Numbered from the stretch's first letter, positions 16,904 through 24,709 are shown. The stretch is DNA of 64,000 nt from an uncultured Clostridia bacterium (GCA_948678575.1 CAPPGO010000003.1:1-64000), one strand, 5' to 3'. Numbers and translations are program-made. Notes: generated by a model from the letters alone, not told the origin.

Positions 16904-17308
16904 ATGGCAAAGAAATCTGAAAATATAGTATTCCTTGGAACAGGAAGAAGAAAAGAATCAATAGCTAGGGTTAGATTAACAGCTGGTAAAGGTGAAATAA
17001 CAGTTAACGGAAAAAAATTAGATGAATATTTCGGAACAGAAATATTAAAAGTTATTGTTAATCAACCATTTACAGTTACTAACACAGTTGGAAAATATGA
17101 TGTTGTAGTTAAAGTTACAGGTGGAGGATACACAGGTCAAGCAGGTGCTATAAGACATGGTATCGCAAGAGCTTTATTACAAGCAAATAGCGAATTTAGA
17201 CCAGCTTTAAAACAAAACGGATTCTTAACAAGAGATCCAAGAATGAAAGAAAGAAAGAAATATGGTCTTAAAAAAGCTAGAAAAGCTCCACAATTCAGCA
17301 AACGTTAA
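16904..17308 (+). CDS. rpsI: 30S ribosomal protein S9
   Basis: The 134-aa protein has FLGTGRRKESIARVRL, GGGYTGQAGAIRHGIARAL, DPRMKERKKYGLKKARK and the basic QFSKR end whose last residues reach the decoding centre. I use the ATG at 16904. A GTG-type start 18 bases upstream would overlap rplM. Confidence 0.96.
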   Translation: MAKKSENIVFLGTGRRKESIARVRLTAGKGEITVNGKKLDEYFGTEILKVIVNQPFTVTNTVGKYDVVVKVTGGGYTGQAGAIRHGIARALLQANSEFRPALKQNGFLTRDPRMKERKKYGLKKARKAPQFSKR

Positions 17309-17321
17309 TATTTTAATAAAG

Positions 17322-17351
17322 AAAAATCTCGATTTATATCGAGATTTTTTG
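17322..17351 (+). terminator. Rho-independent terminator of rplM-rpsI
   Basis: AAATCTCGAT and ATCGAGATTT around TTAT, followed by Ts. Repeat copy 2 begins in its tail. Confidence 0.9.
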
Positions 17352-17460
17352 TTTATTATTTCGTAAAGTTCCCGTGAACTTTACGAAATAATAAGGTTAA
17401 GTTACATAAATTTGTGCGATTGCAAAGCAATCTGCATACGTAGCGAAGTTACTTTTCTTG
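17351..17460 (+). repeat. Dispersed intergenic repeat, copy 2
   Basis: This full-length copy has the best first hairpin: CGTAAAGTTC-CCGT-GAACTTTACG (about 17362-17385). The core AATAAGGTTAAGTTACATAA, the GATTGC-AAA-GCAATC hairpin and the CTTTTCTTG end follow. It lies between the rpsI terminator and the terminator of the convergent gene at 17484. Confidence 0.9.
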
Positions 17461-17462
17461 TA

Positions 17463-17497
17463 TAAAAGGGAAAAACCCCTGGCTTAGCCGCCAAGGG
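17463..17497 (-). terminator. Rho-independent terminator of the 17484 gene, overlapping its stop codon
   Basis: On the minus strand CCCTTGGC and GCCAGGGG flank a loop that contains the TAA stop codon of the gene. A TTTTTCCCTTTT tract follows. The last codons therefore form one arm of the terminator. Confidence 0.8.
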
Positions 17498-18440
17498 ATT
17501 TACTTTCCTTAGAACAATTTGTGTTGAAAAACTCGACCTCTTTTAAGAAGTCATCAAGATGTTTCTTTGCATCTACATACAATGCATCCGAGTCCTCTTT
17601 TGAAATCGGCTCAATGTTCACTCCGAAGCTCTGATCGCGCTTTTTACCTGCAATTGTCTGATTCAGCGCGCAATCTTTACTGACATAGTCCTGTGTTGCG
17701 GATATTGAGCTACTCACATACCTGCACATTGGGCTTAAAAACTTTTCCTCGGTTTGTGACATCATAGTCAGATATTCTCCGTTATAACTGGTTGCCCGAT
17801 GAAATGTTCCCTGAGAATAAAGCAATATATCAGGAATTTCCAGCTCTTCCAGTTCTGCCACAGAAATGTCAAAAGCATTCAAAACAATGTTCAGCAAATC
17901 TCCAAATTTGAAGGCACGACCTTCTTCAAAAATCTGAGAAATCTCGCTTAACATATTTTCACAGGCTTCCATATACCTAAGCATCGGTAATTTGGTATAA
18001 ACATGTTTAAATTCAACTGTTATACCTTCAAACAAAGGCTTATATGGGAATGTGATGTCCCGTGGCAATGTTTTTGGACCAGAACAAGAGATGTAAAAAA
18101 AGAACCCCTTGTTGTGCCATCTCTTTGTCTGAACCAGCTGCTTTTTTGCAGCCAGAGTAGAGAACTTATGCTCTGTGATGGAAGTAAAAATATAATCAGT
18201 ACATTCAAACCATGGACGCTCAAAAGTAATAGAGTAATCGTCCTGTTCGAATTTTACACTTTTAATTCCGCAGAGATGTTCTTCAACCGTTACTTCATAG
18301 GGAAGCTCGATGGGAAAATATTTCCGATAATTCTCGCTGATGCTCAGCAATAACGGATAATATTTCTTTCCCCGACCAAACTTTCTTATAAAATGATACC
18401 GGCTTTTAATCTTGATATTGCATTTTTTTGTTCTTGACAT
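17484..18440 (-). CDS. Unknown protein, member 1 of a three-copy foreign-looking family
   Basis: I do not recognise this 318-aa protein. The start is the ATG at 18440 after GGAGG (an upstream in-frame ATG precedes that site). The N-terminus is basic (SRTKKCNIKIKSRYHFIRKFGRGKK), the middle is beta-rich, and the C-terminal third has a helical unit FGDLLNIVLNAFDISVAELEEL and a last helix LDDFLKEVEFFN. Both units resemble the genes at 19449 and 21947. Base composition is clearly higher in GC than the neighbours, and CTG, GCG, ATC and CGC codons occur, which suggests transfer. It has four in-frame CGG codons (14, 23, 39 and 215), a codon that native genes here do not use as sense. It is a single gene with its own promoter and terminator. 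Confidence 0.75.
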   Translation of the reverse strand: MSRTKKCNIKIKSRYHFIRKFGRGKKYYPLLLSISENYRKYFPIELPYEVTVEEHLCGIKSVKFEQDDYSITFERPWFECTDYIFTSITEHKFSTLAAKKQLVQTKRWHNKGFFFYISCSGPKTLPRDITFPYKPLFEGITVEFKHVYTKLPMLRYMEACENMLSEISQIFEEGRAFKFGDLLNIVLNAFDISVAELEELEIPDILLYSQGTFHRATSYNGEYLTMMSQTEEKFLSPMCRYVSSSISATQDYVSKDCALNQTIAGKKRDQSFGVNIEPISKEDSDALYVDAKKHLDDFLKEVEFFNTNCSKESKSLGG

Positions 18441-18494
18441 ATGATTTCCTCCAATCTGAAATAAAATCAAAACTATGTTTCCTACAACATATAT

Positions 18495-18523
18495 ATTATA
18501 ACATATTTTGAAAGAAAAAGCAA
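18495..18523 (-). promoter_or_regulatory. Promoter of the 17484 gene
   Basis: On the minus strand: TTGCTT (18523-18518), 17 bases, TATAAT (18500-18495), with TG just before the -10 (extended -10). The same design is seen before the genes at 19449 and 21947. Confidence 0.75.
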
Positions 18524-18539
18524 TTTTATGTAAAGTAGA

Positions 18540-18568
18540 TTGCTAAGTTAAATAAAATACTATATAAT
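18540..18568 (+). promoter_or_regulatory. Promoter of the HAD phosphatase gene
   Basis: TTGCTA (18540-18545), 17 bases, TATAAT (18563-18568), divergent from the 17484 gene promoter. Confidence 0.7.
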
Positions 18569-18592
18569 AATAAAAAAATTAAGGAGAAAAAT

Positions 18593-19357
18593 ATGATATA
18601 TATAAATTCTGAAAAAGCAAGTAAAATTCAATTAAATAGTGAAAATTTTTATGTACTAAGTGATTTTGATAGAACTTTAACGAGAGGAGGAAGTATTAGT
18701 GCTTGGAGAATTTTGCATGAAACTAAGTTATTAGGAGAAGAATTCTCAATTATGTATGATACTATTCATGATAGAACAGATATTGATAAAAATAATTCTG
18801 ATGATAGAAATTCTGAATTATATAAAGAGCGATTTAAAGATTATATGAAATTATTAAAGGATTGCAATTTTAATGAAGATATTGCAAGACAAAGTGCTTT
18901 AAAAACCAATTTGCAACTACGAGAAGGTGCAAAGGAATTTTTGAAAGAAATGTTTGCGTTAAAAGTGCCAGTTATAATTATATCTTGTAGTATAAAAAAC
19001 ACTATTAAAGAATATTTGAAAGCACAAAATTGCTATTATGATAATATTTACATATATTCTAATGAATACTGTGAAGAATTAGAAGAATGTATTTATGATA
19101 TTACACCATATAATAAAAGTAAAATTAAGTTTTCAGAAAAAGTAAATAATCTAATAAAAAATAGACAATATTCTTTATTATTTGGAGATATTGTAGATGA
19201 TGTGAAAATGGCAAGAGATAAAGAGAAAACTATTACAATTGGATTTTTGGACAAAAAAATTGATGAAAATTTAGAAAAATATAATAAAAATTTTGATATT
19301 GTTTTAAGTAATCATGGAAGCTTTGAAGAAATAAAAAGATATATAAAATTAAGTTGA
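18593..19357 (+). CDS. HAD-superfamily phosphatase
   Basis: The 254-aa cytoplasmic protein carries the HAD motifs: VLSDFDRTLTRGG (motif I DxDxT), VPVIIISCSIKNTI (motif II Ser), a Lys in the KSKIKFSEK region (motif III) and LLFGDIVDDVKMA (motif IV). The layout and the GGSISAWRIL cap entry resemble 5'-nucleotidase/phosphoserine-phosphatase-like HAD enzymes. Substrate is not determined. Codon use is native (AGA, no CGG). Confidence 0.8.
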   Translation: MIYINSEKASKIQLNSENFYVLSDFDRTLTRGGSISAWRILHETKLLGEEFSIMYDTIHDRTDIDKNNSDDRNSELYKERFKDYMKLLKDCNFNEDIARQSALKTNLQLREGAKEFLKEMFALKVPVIIISCSIKNTIKEYLKAQNCYYDNIYIYSNEYCEELEECIYDITPYNKSKIKFSEKVNNLIKNRQYSLLFGDIVDDVKMARDKEKTITIGFLDKKIDENLEKYNKNFDIVLSNHGSFEEIKRYIKLS

Positions 19358-19365
19358 CATAAGTA

Positions 19366-19394
19366 TTGCAAAAGAAATTTAATGGTGCTATAAT
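19366..19394 (+). promoter_or_regulatory. Promoter of the 19449 gene
   Basis: TTGCAA (19366-19371), 17 bases, TATAAT (19389-19394) with TGC before the -10. A TTTTGATTC string follows in the leader, as in the 21947 gene. Confidence 0.75.
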
Positions 19395-19448
19395 ATATCA
19401 GATGCAAAAAGGTATTTTGATTCATGCTTTGTAAAGCAAGGAGGGAAA

Positions 19449-20318
19449 ATGAACAATTTTAGAGTGTGTGCTCAGAGTGCAGTAAGGTTCAAACGCATAT
19501 CAGGTAAGAGGATACGGAAAAAATGCGCAAGCATAGTGACAGGTGCGTTGAACTCAAACTTGCTTGCTCTGAATTATCCAGAAGTAGGGGTTGATGGAAG
19601 CATTGAAAAGAATGAAGTGATTATTCTGAAAGTTACTAATCACGTAACAGAAGAATATATGGAATTCAGTATGCCAGAGATTGACAGCAATGGGATTTTT
19701 ACTTATAAGTCGGTGAAATTCGTTTTTAAATCAAACAGCGACGGCTTATGGAATGTATGTTTTGAGAATTACAGTTTTTCGAGTAATCTTTGTAATATAC
19801 GTTCAGAAGAATCTATTGTAAAAGATCTTGCAGTTTCAGGATGTTTTGCGGGCGTTAGTATTGCGAGTAAAATGCGATTAATTTGCAGTATGGTCAAAAA
19901 GTTAGAATTCTTTTTCTTATACAGTGTGGAGCATTCACCCAAAAAGCTCTTGGATATAATATGTCAAGCACTTTGTATCGCACCTAACAATTTGAATCGA
20001 TTTGTTGTTAAGATTGGCGAAGATATGATTTTAAAAATTGTAGATGGCGAAATAAAGGCAGCAATGGGGCAAAAAAAAGACTTTAAAGTTAAGGTAAAAG
20101 ATACCAGAGTAATAACTTACTTGGAAAAAAATTTTGAGTTTATTTGCAACCCAATCCAAGAGTGGAATAAGGTAAGATTTGAGGGGCAGTTTCAGAAAGA
20201 ATTTGATGTAAATAGCATTGATTCTAAAATCAAGACAGCAAAGAAGGAAATCAATAATTTGCTTGAAGAAATAGAATTATGCAATCAGAAAATGTTAGTT
20301 ACTGTAAAACGAATATAG
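19449..20318 (+). CDS. Unknown protein, member 2 of a three-copy foreign-looking family
   Basis: I do not recognise this 289-aa protein. It starts with ATG after AAGGAGGG. The N-terminus is basic (RFKRISGKRIRKKC), followed by beta-rich sequence, a helical unit PKKLLDIICQALCIAPNNLNRF and a C-terminal helix INNLLEEIELCNQ. The last two units align by eye with the genes at 17484 and 21947. Cys and Lys are frequent and no membrane segment is clear. It uses CGC and CGA, and one in-frame CGG (codon 23). Under the CGG frameshift model that codon would send reading into an early stop. It stands alone with its own promoter and terminator. Confidence 0.72.
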   Translation: MNNFRVCAQSAVRFKRISGKRIRKKCASIVTGALNSNLLALNYPEVGVDGSIEKNEVIILKVTNHVTEEYMEFSMPEIDSNGIFTYKSVKFVFKSNSDGLWNVCFENYSFSSNLCNIRSEESIVKDLAVSGCFAGVSIASKMRLICSMVKKLEFFFLYSVEHSPKKLLDIICQALCIAPNNLNRFVVKIGEDMILKIVDGEIKAAMGQKKDFKVKVKDTRVITYLEKNFEFICNPIQEWNKVRFEGQFQKEFDVNSIDSKIKTAKKEINNLLEEIELCNQKMLVTVKRI

Positions 20319-20385
20319 CAATTGACATTACACATCTTGATAGAAATAAAGTTGCATTTTTAATCACATCTAAAATTCAATTCTA

Positions 20386-20426
20386 AAAAGGTCTAGCTGG
20401 TTAGTAAGCTAGGCTTTTGTCTTTTA
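20386..20426 (+). terminator. Rho-independent terminator
   Basis: GTCTAGCT (20391-20398) and AGCTAGGC (20407-20414) form the stem, extended by flanking AAAAG/CTTTT, then TGTCTTTTA. Confidence 0.8.
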
Positions 20427-20509
20427 TTTATAGCTACTATTGATAATTAGAAAGAGATATTGTATAATTTTAGTTGTTTATTATATAAAAAGAGGGAGTA
20501 TTTATTGTT

Positions 20510-21283
20510 ATGTTATTAGCGATTGATATAGGGAATACAAGTATATATTTTGGAGAAATATGTAATAAAGAAATAAAAAAGACATTTCGAATAACTACCA
20601 AAAAGGATATAACATCAGATGAATATACTGTTATTATTAGAAATGTTTTAAATGATAATATAAATATTAAAGATATTGAAGCAATTATTATGTCATCTGT
20701 TGTGCCTGAGATAGTAACAGATGTAGAAAAAGCATTATTTAATATTACTTCAATAAAAACTATTTTGTTAAAAAGAGATATAATAAATTCATTTGAATTA
20801 CCAGAAGAATTTTTTAGAGATTTAGGAGCAGATTTAATAGCTGATGCAACAGGAGTAATTGCAAAATATAAATTACCAGCAATTGTTTTTGATATGGGAA
20901 CTGCAACTACTTGTTCTGTTATAGATAAAAATGGAGTGTTTTGCGGAGGAATGATTTGCCCTGGACTAAAAACAAGTGTTGATGCTCTAATAGGAAAAGC
21001 ATCACAATTATCTGAATTTAAGCTAGGAAATCCAAAGCAAACTGTTGGAACAGATACTTCTGAATGTATAAATGCAGGAGCAATTTATGGTCATAGTGAA
21101 ATGATAAATGGTTTAAGAAAAAGAGTAGAAAATGAACGAGGAGAGAAGTGTACAGTAGTACTTACAGGTGGAAATTCAGACTATATTTCAAAATATGTAG
21201 ATAGTGATATTATTCATGATAAAAATTTAATATTTTATGGTTTAAATGAATTATATGAAAAATATAAAAATATAAAAATATAA
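20510..21283 (+). CDS. coaX: Type III pantothenate kinase
   Basis: The 257-aa enzyme catalyses the first step of coenzyme A synthesis. It starts MLLAIDIGNTSIYFG (phosphate-1 motif), with FRDLGADLIADATG, AIVFDMGTATTCSVID (phosphate-2) and GGMICPGLKTSVDAL. TGGNSDYISKY is the adenosine-side motif. The length is typical. It is followed after 18 bases by ywlG. Confidence 0.95.
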   Translation: MLLAIDIGNTSIYFGEICNKEIKKTFRITTKKDITSDEYTVIIRNVLNDNINIKDIEAIIMSSVVPEIVTDVEKALFNITSIKTILLKRDIINSFELPEEFFRDLGADLIADATGVIAKYKLPAIVFDMGTATTCSVIDKNGVFCGGMICPGLKTSVDALIGKASQLSEFKLGNPKQTVGTDTSECINAGAIYGHSEMINGLRKRVENERGEKCTVVLTGGNSDYISKYVDSDIIHDKNLIFYGLNELYEKYKNIKI

Positions 21284-21301
21284 AAATATAGGAGAAAAGT
21301 T

Positions 21302-21853
21302 ATGTTAGAGGATATTGAAAAAGAGAGTAAAAAAATTATAGAAGAGCTATTTGAAAAAGTTAGTGAAAAATCTGAAATAGAAAGGGGAAGCTTGTTAGTA
21401 ATTGGTTGTTCAACCAGCGAAGTTATTGGAGGAGATATAGGAAAAAATTCTAGCGAAGAGGTTGCAGATGCGATATACAAAGGAATACATGAAGAATTAG
21501 AAAAAAGAGAAGTTGAACTTGTAGCTCAATGCTGTGAACATTTGAATAGAGCGTTAGTTATAGAAAGAGAAGTAGCTGAAAAATTAGGGCTAGAAATAGT
21601 AAATGCAGTTCCACAAGTCCATGCTGGTGGTTCTTTTGCAACAGTAGTTTATAAGAAGATGAAAAATCCAGTTTTAGTTGAAGAAATAAGAGCTAATATA
21701 GGTTTAGATATTGGAAATACATTAATAGGAATGCACTTGAAAAATGTTGCAGTTCCTATTAGATTAAGTGTATCTAAATTATACAAAGCAAATATTACTT
21801 GTGCATATACAAGACCTAAGTATATAGGTGGAGTAAGAGCAAAGTACAACTAG
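21302..21853 (+). CDS. ywlG: YwlG/DUF436 family protein
   Basis: The 183-aa protein is a clear member of the conserved YwlG family (DUF436). Recognisable segments are GSLLVIGCSTSEVIGGDIGKNSSEEVA, QCCEHLNRALVIER, PQVHAGGSFATVVY and RPKYIGGVRAKYN at the C-terminus. The function of the family is not established. It is cytoplasmic and in one unit with coaX. Confidence 0.88.
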   Translation: MLEDIEKESKKIIEELFEKVSEKSEIERGSLLVIGCSTSEVIGGDIGKNSSEEVADAIYKGIHEELEKREVELVAQCCEHLNRALVIEREVAEKLGLEIVNAVPQVHAGGSFATVVYKKMKNPVLVEEIRANIGLDIGNTLIGMHLKNVAVPIRLSVSKLYKANITCAYTRPKYIGGVRAKYN

Positions 21854-21863
21854 TTTCCATAAG

Positions 21864-21892
21864 TTGATTAATTATGTAAAATATGCTATAAT
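21864..21892 (+). promoter_or_regulatory. Promoter of the 21947 gene
   Basis: TTGATT (21864-21869), 17 bases, TATAAT (21887-21892) with TGC before the -10. The leader contains TTTTTGATTCAATG, close to the leader of the 19449 gene. Confidence 0.75.
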
Positions 21893-21946
21893 ATTGATTG
21901 TAGTATGGTGTTTAGATTTTTGATTCAATGTATAGGAGGAATCGAC

Positions 21947-22765
21947 ATGAATAGTTTTACAATCACAACTCCTAATTTGGAGAAAATCGACTGCAACGAA
22001 AAGTACAAACCAATATTAAAAGAAGTGTTGGAAAGATGTTTTCGGAGCAGTTGGTATTATCCAATAGAAATGGAGATGGACGAATCAGGAAAGAATAACG
22101 AATTCTATTCGGAAATCAAATTTTCTTTTAAAGGTGTTGATTTAAAAGTTTTGTTAGTTCTTACACCGGAAAAAGATGATTTCAAAATGGACACACTGAG
22201 AATGAATATTCCAGCTTCTAATGACGAAGCAGCAATGAAGTTGGAAATCATTAAAGATGCATTTTCGTGTGTTTATTGTAAAACTGATGAAGAAGACAGC
22301 GAAGGCAAAGTAAGTTTAGCTGGCGAATTCGTGAATGTTTCTGAGGGACTTACCAAAATATTTGATTTGTTCGAAATAGTGAAAGGAGCCCAAAAAATCG
22401 CATCAAGGAAATATTATCACTATAAGGAATTTTTAAAAGTCGCTTTGAAGATTTTGAAAATTCCAAATCTGACTGAATTATTCAGAGATTTTAGCATGAG
22501 TGATGATATGTTCAGGATGTATGAAGGCGAGATCAGAGAAGCAAAAATCGCAACCAAAGATTATACGCTGGCATTAGATTACTGGAACAATGTGAGTTAT
22601 ACTACCTGTAAATTTAAGTACGAAATATGTTCAGAAAATCAAACATGTTCCATAGATTATCAAAATTTTGCAGGTGGGATTAATCACATGAAGGTCATGC
22701 TTGACGAAGCGGATGATAAGATGATGGATTTTTTGCAGGAAATCGCACGGTTTAACATGGATTAA
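21947..22765 (+). CDS. Unknown protein, member 3 of a three-copy foreign-looking family
   Basis: I do not recognise this 272-aa protein. The start is the ATG at 21947, six bases after AGGAGGA; a longer frame begins before that site. It is acidic, beta-rich in the first half (EFYSEIKFSFKGVDLKVLLVL), then has a helical unit YKEFLKVALKILKIPNLTEL and a C-terminal helix MMDFLQEIARFN. The last two match the genes at 17484 and 19449. GC is higher than in coaX-ywlG before it and infC after it. Two in-frame CGG codons occur (33 and 268). A strong terminator closes the unit. Confidence 0.72.
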   Translation: MNSFTITTPNLEKIDCNEKYKPILKEVLERCFRSSWYYPIEMEMDESGKNNEFYSEIKFSFKGVDLKVLLVLTPEKDDFKMDTLRMNIPASNDEAAMKLEIIKDAFSCVYCKTDEEDSEGKVSLAGEFVNVSEGLTKIFDLFEIVKGAQKIASRKYYHYKEFLKVALKILKIPNLTELFRDFSMSDDMFRMYEGEIREAKIATKDYTLALDYWNNVSYTTCKFKYEICSENQTCSIDYQNFAGGINHMKVMLDEADDKMMDFLQEIARFNMD

Positions 22766-22807
22766 GCTATTCGAGAAACGTACGGGACACATCTAGCAAT
22801 TTCATTA

Positions 22808-22852
22808 GAGGTTTGGTGTAGACAATATACGCCAAACCTCCATTTCTTTTAA
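22808..22852 (+). terminator. Rho-independent terminator
   Basis: GAGGTTTGGTGTA (22808-22820) pairs with TACGCCAAACCTC (22828-22840) around a 7-base loop. A pyrimidine-rich tail CATTTCTTTT follows. Confidence 0.85.
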
Positions 22853-22880
22853 AAAATATTGTAATAAAATTAAAAAAGTG

Positions 22881-22909
22881 TTGACATTAGTGAGAAATCG
22901 TAGTAAAAT
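22881..22909 (+). promoter_or_regulatory. Promoter of infC-rpmI-rplT
   Basis: TTGACA (22881-22886), 17 bases, TAAAAT (22904-22909). Confidence 0.75.
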
Positions 22910-22919
22910 ATATATGTTT

Positions 22920-23049
22920 TAAGAAGAAGTATCCACTTCTCACCTTATGTCAAAGGCGATTGTAAGGTTGAAAATATCATTATTTATGCAAATAGTTATA
23001 AGATATTTATGTGGATTTGACTTTTTAAAATAAGTCAAATTTTTTTTTT
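22920..23049 (+). promoter_or_regulatory. L20-type leader with attenuator before infC
   Basis: The leader contains the conserved CCACTTCTCACCTTATGTCA stretch (about 22932-22951) and the following GGCGATTGTAAGGTTG, typical of Firmicutes L20 leaders. It ends with a terminator hairpin, ATTTGACTT/AAGTCAAAT followed by nine or more Ts (about 23013-23049). L20 binding is known to cause early termination of the infC operon in Bacillus. Confidence 0.82.
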
Positions 23050-23060
23050 GGAGGTGTTTT

Positions 23061-23573
23061 ATTATAAAACAAGAATTGCCTATTAACAGACAAATTAGAG
23101 AAAAGGAAGTTCAAGTTATTGATGAAAATGGCGAAAAAATAGGAGTATTAGCAACAGATAAAGCAATAGCTATGGCAGAAGAAAAAGATTTAGATTTAGT
23201 TTTAGTGGCACCAAATGCTACACCAGTAGTTTGCAAAATTATGGACTATGGTAAGTATAAATTTGATCAAGCTAAAAAAGAAAAAGAATCTAGAAAAAAT
23301 CAAAAAGCTGTTGAAATTAAGGAAATCAGAGTTTCAAGTAATATTGGAGAACATGATTTTAATTTTAAAAGCAAAAATGCAAGAAGTTTTTTAGAAAGTG
23401 GAAACAAAGTAAAATTCACTTTAAGATTCAGAGGTAGAGAGCTTAATAATGTTAAGGCGGGAGAAAACATTTTAAATAAATTTGTAGAATCTTTGGAAGA
23501 TATTGCAACTGTTGAAAAGAAGCCATTTTTAGAAGGTAAAACAATGTTTGTAATATTAACAAAAAAAGTATAA
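23061..23573 (+). CDS. infC: Translation initiation factor IF-3
   Basis: The protein has NRQIREKEVQVIDENGEKIG, the N-domain, then a Lys-rich linker and the C-domain with EIKEIRVSSNIGEHDFNFKSKNA. IF-3 keeps 30S subunits free and checks the start codon. No ATG precedes the conserved N-terminus. GGAGG at 23050-23054 points to the ATT at 23061 (or ATA at 23064); TTG at 23076 is too far from it. Non-standard starts are a known feature of infC and allow IF-3 to repress its own translation. With ATT the protein is 170 aa. Confidence 0.92.
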   Translation: MIKQELPINRQIREKEVQVIDENGEKIGVLATDKAIAMAEEKDLDLVLVAPNATPVVCKIMDYGKYKFDQAKKEKESRKNQKAVEIKEIRVSSNIGEHDFNFKSKNARSFLESGNKVKFTLRFRGRELNNVKAGENILNKFVESLEDIATVEKKPFLEGKTMFVILTKKV

Positions 23574-23595
23574 ATTATGAAGGGAGCTATGAAAA

Positions 23596-23799
23596 ATGCC
23601 AAAATTAAAGACAAACAAAGCAGCTAAGAAAAGATATTCTTATACTGCAACAGGAAAAGTAAAAAGAACAAAAGCTAATAGAAGACATCGTTTAGCTACA
23701 AAAACAAAGAGAGTTAGAATGACAGCAAGAGTACAAGATGGTTTAGCAGATAAAACATGCGAATCACAAATTAAAAAATTATTACCTTATGGTAACTAG
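23596..23799 (+). CDS. rpmI: 50S ribosomal protein L35
   Basis: The 67-aa basic protein begins MPKLKTNKAAKKRYSYTATG with the L35 pattern of Lys/Arg and ends LLPYGN. AGGGAG precedes ATG. It lies between infC and rplT as usual. Confidence 0.96.
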   Translation: MPKLKTNKAAKKRYSYTATGKVKRTKANRRHRLATKTKRVRMTARVQDGLADKTCESQIKKLLPYGN

Positions 23800-23831
23800 A
23801 ATTAAATTAAGAGGTAAAGGAGTGAAAACAA

Positions 23832-24182
23832 ATGGCAAGAGTAAAAACAGCTAGAACAACAAGAGCAAGACATAAAAAAGTTTTAAAACAAGCAAAAGGT
23901 TACTATGGAGCAAAACATTACAGATATAGAAATGCAAAACAAGCAGTTATGAAATCAGGAATGTATGCTTATGTAGGAAGAAAAGATAAAAAAAGTAATT
24001 TTAGAAAATTATGGATAGTAAGAATTAATGCAGCAGCAAGAATGAATGGATTAACATACAGCAAATTAATCGCTGGATTAAAAAAAGCAAATGTTACTAT
24101 CAACAGAAAAATGCTTGCAGAATTAGCAGTATCTGATAGCCAAGCATTTGCAGAACTTGCAGAAATAGCAAAAAAAGCATAG
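23832..24182 (+). CDS. rplT: 50S ribosomal protein L20
   Basis: The 116-aa protein has MARVKTARTTRARHKKVLKQ, GYYGAKHYRYRNAKQAVMKS and the C-terminal domain that also binds the operon leader (LIAGLKKANVTINRKMLAELA). Length and context are standard. Confidence 0.97.
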   Translation: MARVKTARTTRARHKKVLKQAKGYYGAKHYRYRNAKQAVMKSGMYAYVGRKDKKSNFRKLWIVRINAAARMNGLTYSKLIAGLKKANVTINRKMLAELAVSDSQAFAELAEIAKKA

Positions 24183-24289
24183 AAAAAATATAGTTAAAAG
24201 CATAAACTGCATAACATTGGTTCATAAATGCCAATAAATGGCTACCAATTATGAAAGTTAGCGAGTATTATGAAAGGAAGGTGCAATTA
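24183..24289 (+). promoter_or_regulatory. Possible L21 leader upstream of rplU
   Basis: The 107-base gap has an ATTGGT...ACCAAT inverted repeat (about 24217-24249) enclosing an ATGCCAATAAATGGC hairpin. Firmicutes often carry an L21 leader here. The similarity was judged by eye only. Confidence 0.4.
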
Positions 24290-24652
24290 ATGTACGCAAT
24301 TATTGAAGCTTGTGGTAGACAATACAAAGTAGAAGAAGGAATGACAGTATACTTCGAAAAATTAAACGAAGAAGAAGGAAAAAAAGTTACTTTTGATAAA
24401 GTAGTTTTAATTTCTAATAATGGTAAAGTAGAAGTAGGAAGTCCTGTTATTGCCGGAGCAAAAGTAGAAGGAAAAGTAGTTTCTAATGGTAGAGGAAAGA
24501 AGATTTTAGTTTTTAAATATAAAGCTAAAAAGAATGAAAGAAAAACAAGAGGACATAGACAAAATTATACTAAGGTAGAAATTACATCTATTAAAACAGC
24601 AGCTAAAAAAGCTACAAAAGCAGCAGATAAAGCTGAAAAAGTAGAAGCTTAG
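24290..24652 (+). CDS. rplU: 50S ribosomal protein L21
   Basis: The protein begins MYAIIEACGRQYKVEEG and contains FKYKAKKNERKTRGHRQNYTKVEI, the L21 core. I use the ATG at 24290 after GGAAGG. An upstream in-frame ATG adds residues outside the family. After the core comes an extra Ala/Lys-rich tail of about 20 residues. The next gene is rpmA, without the usual prp gene in between. Confidence 0.95.
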   Translation: MYAIIEACGRQYKVEEGMTVYFEKLNEEEGKKVTFDKVVLISNNGKVEVGSPVIAGAKVEGKVVSNGRGKKILVFKYKAKKNERKTRGHRQNYTKVEITSIKTAAKKATKAADKAEKVEA

Positions 24653-24709
24653 TTAAATAAATAATAAATGAGAATATAAAATTTATAAAGCGAGAGGAGT
24701 GAATCTTTA

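Noticed and set aside
18003..18353. Plus-strand open frame opposite the 17484 gene
   Set aside because: It lacks a ribosome binding site and lies wholly inside a gene that has a promoter, RBS and terminator on the other strand.
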